Source of the DNA: JAEUIE01 sp046350055
Lineage (GTDB): Bacteria; Planctomycetota; Planctomycetia; Gemmatales; HRBIN36
Assembly: GCA_046350055.1 (NCBI GenBank)
Contig: JAXMBC010000001.1
Span: forward strand, 5,270,001 to 5,334,000
Reading direction: 5' to 3'
Length of the DNA stretch: 64,000 bases
Below, in pieces: positions 61,687 to 64,000 of the stretch (the stretch's first letter is position 1; each line of letters starts with the position of its first letter). The notes under the pieces are model-generated. The model was not told the DNA's origin, did not search any database, and worked only from the letters and a program-made list of their open reading frames with translations. A program made the translations under genes and the position numbers.

Positions 61687-61777
61687 ATTGAAATGGTCTT
61701 CGTGATGGCATGGTCTCCTGACTATGCCATTTTTTTTGGTCATTGAAGGGGAGACCTGCGGTCGGCGAGTGGCACGG

Positions 61778-62215
61778 TCAGGAACGCGGCAAGGCCTGAA
61801 CACATGGAGCCGATTCCTTACGATATCGGCTCAGTATCAGGGTTACCACAGTTGCCAGAATGATGGCAACCCAAAAGACTCCATGAGCAATACGATGATC
61901 TTCCAGCGTCGTCAGCTTTGGATCTCTACCCCAGATCAGATCGAAGCCTTCGACACCAAGAAAGAAACTCGAATTCTTTTGGTATTCCTTCAGTAAATGC
62001 TCACGAATTCTGGCGTACTCCTGGTCTACCTCATGTGGAGACCGACCAGACTCATTAACAGTGATATCAAAACAGTAAAAATCCCTCTTGTGCTCCATTG
62101 TTGCTTTGAAGCAAGCCACGATAAGCAAGAAAACCAATACCCAAATCGGAATGACTCGACTGAAAGCATGCTGCATGATTGACATATCGTAGTATGGCAG
62201 CAATTGAACTGCCAT
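61778..62215 (-). CDS. Membrane protein of unknown function
   Basis: A 145-residue protein with helices at about 20-38 (SRVIPIWVLVFLLIVACF) and near the C-terminus (GVFWVAIILATVVTLIL), so both ends may be anchored with a soluble segment between (EVDQEYARIREHLLKEYQK). Alternative starts are ATGs at 62185 and 62176, both just before the first helix. Not recognised. Confidence 0.55.
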   Translation of the reverse strand: MAVQLLPYYDMSIMQHAFSRVIPIWVLVFLLIVACFKATMEHKRDFYCFDITVNESGRSPHEVDQEYARIREHLLKEYQKNSSFFLGVEGFDLIWGRDPKLTTLEDHRIAHGVFWVAIILATVVTLILSRYRKESAPCVQALPRS

Positions 62216-62267
62216 GCAAATGAGATGCTCATCCTGTCATGTCGTCATGTACCCAGGGCAGTTTTGA

Positions 62268-63227
62268 TCAAGTTGCCTGGGCAGGGATGGGCTGATTCTC
62301 CAGGTGGTACCACCAGTTGTCGCCTTGCTTGGTAACGCAGATATTGGCAAGCCTGGCTGCTGATCGGATCAATCGATCGGAGTAGCCAGCGTCTTTCAGA
62401 CTTTGTTTGACCTGACAGGCCCGCTGTGGTTCGTGGATCATCGCCCGCAGGGTTTGTACGAGTTGATCCAGCTTCACTCTGCCGGAAGGTTTGACGCTGT
62501 TGGCGCTCACGATCCGCTGGTCTTCCTGCAGTTGCTTCCAGGTGACCTTGCCCTCGTCGCTGATATCGAGCAGGAACTGAGTGCCGGTGGGACCGAACTG
62601 GTTCTTGATGATGGTAAGCAGGCGGCATCGGATTGCATGAGGATGCCAACTGAGCTGCAAGGCAAAGCGGTTGAAGGGATTCGTAAGGGCAAAGAGTGGA
62701 TGCGTCTTCTTCGGGTGATGCAGGAACAGGATCGCCAGGCGGTGATGGCTGGCGATGCGTTCCAGGTTCCTGAGGAAGTTCATCTGGATGAAGGAGTCCA
62801 TCGTCAGGAATGCGGGACAGAGATGATCAAGATGATCAATAATCACCAGGCGGGTACCACAGCCGGCGATGTCATAGAGGAGATGGCCGAAGTCTTCCGG
62901 GGCCTGGTTGCCGTACTGTTGCACCAACGCGTCATCAACGAGATGGAGCTGCTGCTGGGCAGTCGCCGCACCAGCCTGGCGGAGGTAATGAGCATGAAGC
63001 CGGGCGGAATCGGGATGCGTCAGCCATAGGACATACTGATCGTTACCCTCGGGATCGAGCACAGCCATCTTCTGATGGACAGCGGCGGCAAGGCTGGCGG
63101 CAAAGAGAGATTTACCCACACCGGAAGCCCCCTGCAGAAAGGCCAGCCCGCCTTCGGGCAGAAGCCCCGGCAGGAGCCAGGCATTGACAGATGCGGGAAT
63201 GGTTGCGAGATGCTGCTCGTTGAACAT
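62268..63227 (-). CDS. RepA/KaiC-like AAA ATPase
   Basis: 319 residues from the ATG at 63227, which has GGAGAAAAGG upstream. Walker A GASGVGKS at 33-40 and Walker B RLVIIDHLDHL, with downstream LAILFLHHPKK and QLSWHPHAIRCRLLTIIKNQFG typical of AAA_25-type (RepA, Sak4-like) ATPases. The C-terminal 60 residues form a helical winged-helix-like DNA-binding region. Such proteins act in plasmid or phage replication and recombination, but no other mobile-element gene is near. Its upstream region carries the motif shared with 22.1 kb. Confidence 0.82.
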   Translation of the reverse strand: MFNEQHLATIPASVNAWLLPGLLPEGGLAFLQGASGVGKSLFAASLAAAVHQKMAVLDPEGNDQYVLWLTHPDSARLHAHYLRQAGAATAQQQLHLVDDALVQQYGNQAPEDFGHLLYDIAGCGTRLVIIDHLDHLCPAFLTMDSFIQMNFLRNLERIASHHRLAILFLHHPKKTHPLFALTNPFNRFALQLSWHPHAIRCRLLTIIKNQFGPTGTQFLLDISDEGKVTWKQLQEDQRIVSANSVKPSGRVKLDQLVQTLRAMIHEPQRACQVKQSLKDAGYSDRLIRSAARLANICVTKQGDNWWYHLENQPIPAQAT

Positions 63228-63571
63228 GCCTTTTCTCCATAACGGATGTACATCATGACTTGTACATATCATTCATAGCAGACAGTTATGGAGTGCAATA
63301 GTGTACAGACACCATTTTCCAGGATTTTAACCGTACCGCAGGGCTTCGATCCGAATGAGCCTGAAAGCAATCCAGACGGGATAGATGACGCAGTCCCATG
63401 TGCCCTTGCCAGGAATCGGATACCACCCGAGCTGGGAGACGACAGAATGCCTGCAATCGCCTGCCTTTGGGTAAGCTGGGCGATCTTCGTAAGCTCTGCA
63501 GAGACTGTTTCCATTGACAACTTCCACTGCAGCGACTATCTGCCTGTTTTCGCTCACGTCGCGAGAGGCCC
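63228..63571. other. 344-bp intergenic region
   Basis: Between the AAA ATPase (minus) and the M1 aminopeptidase (plus). It contains TGTACA at 63247, 63261 and 63302 and the shared motif below. Open frames in several phases cover 63330-63560 on both strands without motifs; a small gene cannot be excluded. Confidence 0.4.
63297..63329. repeat. Shared 33-bp motif, copy 2
   Basis: AATAGTGTACAGA, ten bases, CAGGATTTTA, the same blocks and spacing as at 22143-22175. It lies 70-100 bp upstream of the AAA ATPase start codon, in position for a promoter or operator. Confidence 0.65.
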
Positions 63572-64000
63572 ATGCATTGGGGGTTCTGGGGGATCGTGTC
63601 TTCGGTCGCATCGCCATACTGCTGGCTGATGGCGATCGCGTTTCTCCTGCCGATGACGGCACAGGCCTCGGAAGTCCCAGACTGGCTGCCTCAGTATCAG
63701 CTAGACCTGAAACTCGATATCAACCAGCGTCGCCTCTGGGGTGTGGAAAAGGTCACCTTCTACAATCGCCATGATCGGCCTGCGAGCGAACTCGTCTTCA
63801 ATGCTTATTCCCGGTACAAGATTCCCGAAGAAGAGAGCGTCAAGCTCGCCAAGACACTGGAACTCCTGCGATCCAATCCCAGTGACGGCATCGACTGGGT
63901 GGGTGAACGGCTGAACGTGCAGTCGGTGAGCACGGTGGACAGCCGGGGCGTTCTGCGACCTATCCCGTTCGTCTGGCGAAAAGATCTGCACACCGCGTTT
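63572..64000 (+). CDS. M1 family aminopeptidase-like protein (3' partial)
   Basis: 143 codons are present and the frame runs off the window. The ATG at 63572 has GAGAGG upstream; the first residues include a hydrophobic segment (CWLMAIAFLLPMTAQA) that would act as a signal peptide. The mature start (QYQLDLKLDINQRRLWGVEKVTFYNRHD) followed by LVFNAYSRYKIP is the usual beginning of M1 metallopeptidase N-domains. The zinc motif lies beyond the window, so activity cannot be judged. Confidence 0.8.
   Translation, partial: MHWGFWGIVSSVASPYCWLMAIAFLLPMTAQASEVPDWLPQYQLDLKLDINQRRLWGVEKVTFYNRHDRPASELVFNAYSRYKIPEEESVKLAKTLELLRSNPSDGIDWVGERLNVQSVSTVDSRGVLRPIPFVWRKDLHTAF

Noticed and set aside
62268..63227. 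Prophage or plasmid region around the RepA/KaiC-like ATPase
   Set aside because: The neighbours are a membrane protein and an M1 peptidase; no integrase, structural phage gene, origin or att repeat was seen.

Overview
The window is bacterial chromosomal DNA of moderately high GC and almost certainly comes from a planctomycete, most likely a member of the Gemmataceae. The evidence is the gene repertoire: a DUF1501 protein beside a cytochrome/DUF1549/DUF1553 protein, a second such protein carrying a LamG-type insert, a heme-domain/WD40 protein, an SFRGPDGTG-type PQQ propeller, a PEP-CTERM protein, a small secreted protein of the Gemmata-type TIGR03066 family, and FHA/kinase/phosphatase proteins with zinc ribbons. 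No rRNA, tRNA, CRISPR array, transposase or prophage was seen.

Layout. 1-8.3 kb: PQQ propeller (5' cut), ChaN-like lipoprotein, quinone reductase, a conserved unknown, a 1000-residue FAD/Fe-S oxidoreductase overlapping moaD and moaE. 8.3-13.6 kb (minus): PDZ protein and the DUF1501 + DUF1549/DUF1553 pair. 13.6-17 kb: P-loop kinase, PEP-CTERM protein, two small secreted proteins and a Wza-like export lipoprotein. 17-20.7 kb: a very long coiled-coil protein ending in a dead protein-kinase fold. 20.9-24.6 kb: zincin-like protein, ADP-ribosylglycohydrolase and two unknowns. 24.7-28.8 kb: an EF-G paralogue and a nucleoside transporter. 29.0-36.4 kb: a five-gene signalling cassette (zinc ribbon/Ig/membrane protein, VWA, FHA, Ser/Thr kinase, pseudokinase-PP2C). 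36.4-39.9 kb: methylisocitrate lyase and citrate/methylcitrate synthase, a VapBC-type toxin-antitoxin pair, a GNAT. 39.9-43.3 kb: Lhr-like helicase overlapping a PdeM-like phosphoesterase. 43.3-55.5 kb: heme/WD40 protein, M16 peptidase, beta-barrel protein, second DUF1549/DUF1553 protein, EEP nuclease-thioredoxin fusion. 55.5-64 kb: ABC-2 permease, unknowns, sucC, TIGR03066 protein, RepA/KaiC-like AAA ATPase, and the start of an M1 aminopeptidase running off the end.

The most unusual signal lies between, and sometimes inside, the genes. Gaps at about 4.5, 10.3, 24.7, 32.1, 56.3 and 60.4 kb hold degenerate tandem repeats with a strict 7-bp period (units TSCTNAG or TTCTGGN), several arranged as inverted pairs. 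A third variant (TTCTCAA) lies in frame inside the helicase gene, between its Walker A motif and the next conserved block. These resemble in organisation the heptanucleotide STRRs of filamentous cyanobacteria. There are also two copies, in opposite orientation, of a MITE-like element of about 110 bp (8.2 and 28.8 kb), a similar element at 50.1 kb, and short hairpins with a TAAC loop. Element ends coincide with stop codons, and two hairpins have been accommodated in frame in the 10.4-13.5 kb DUF1549 gene.

Functional assignments are read from motifs by eye; no database search or structure prediction was run.
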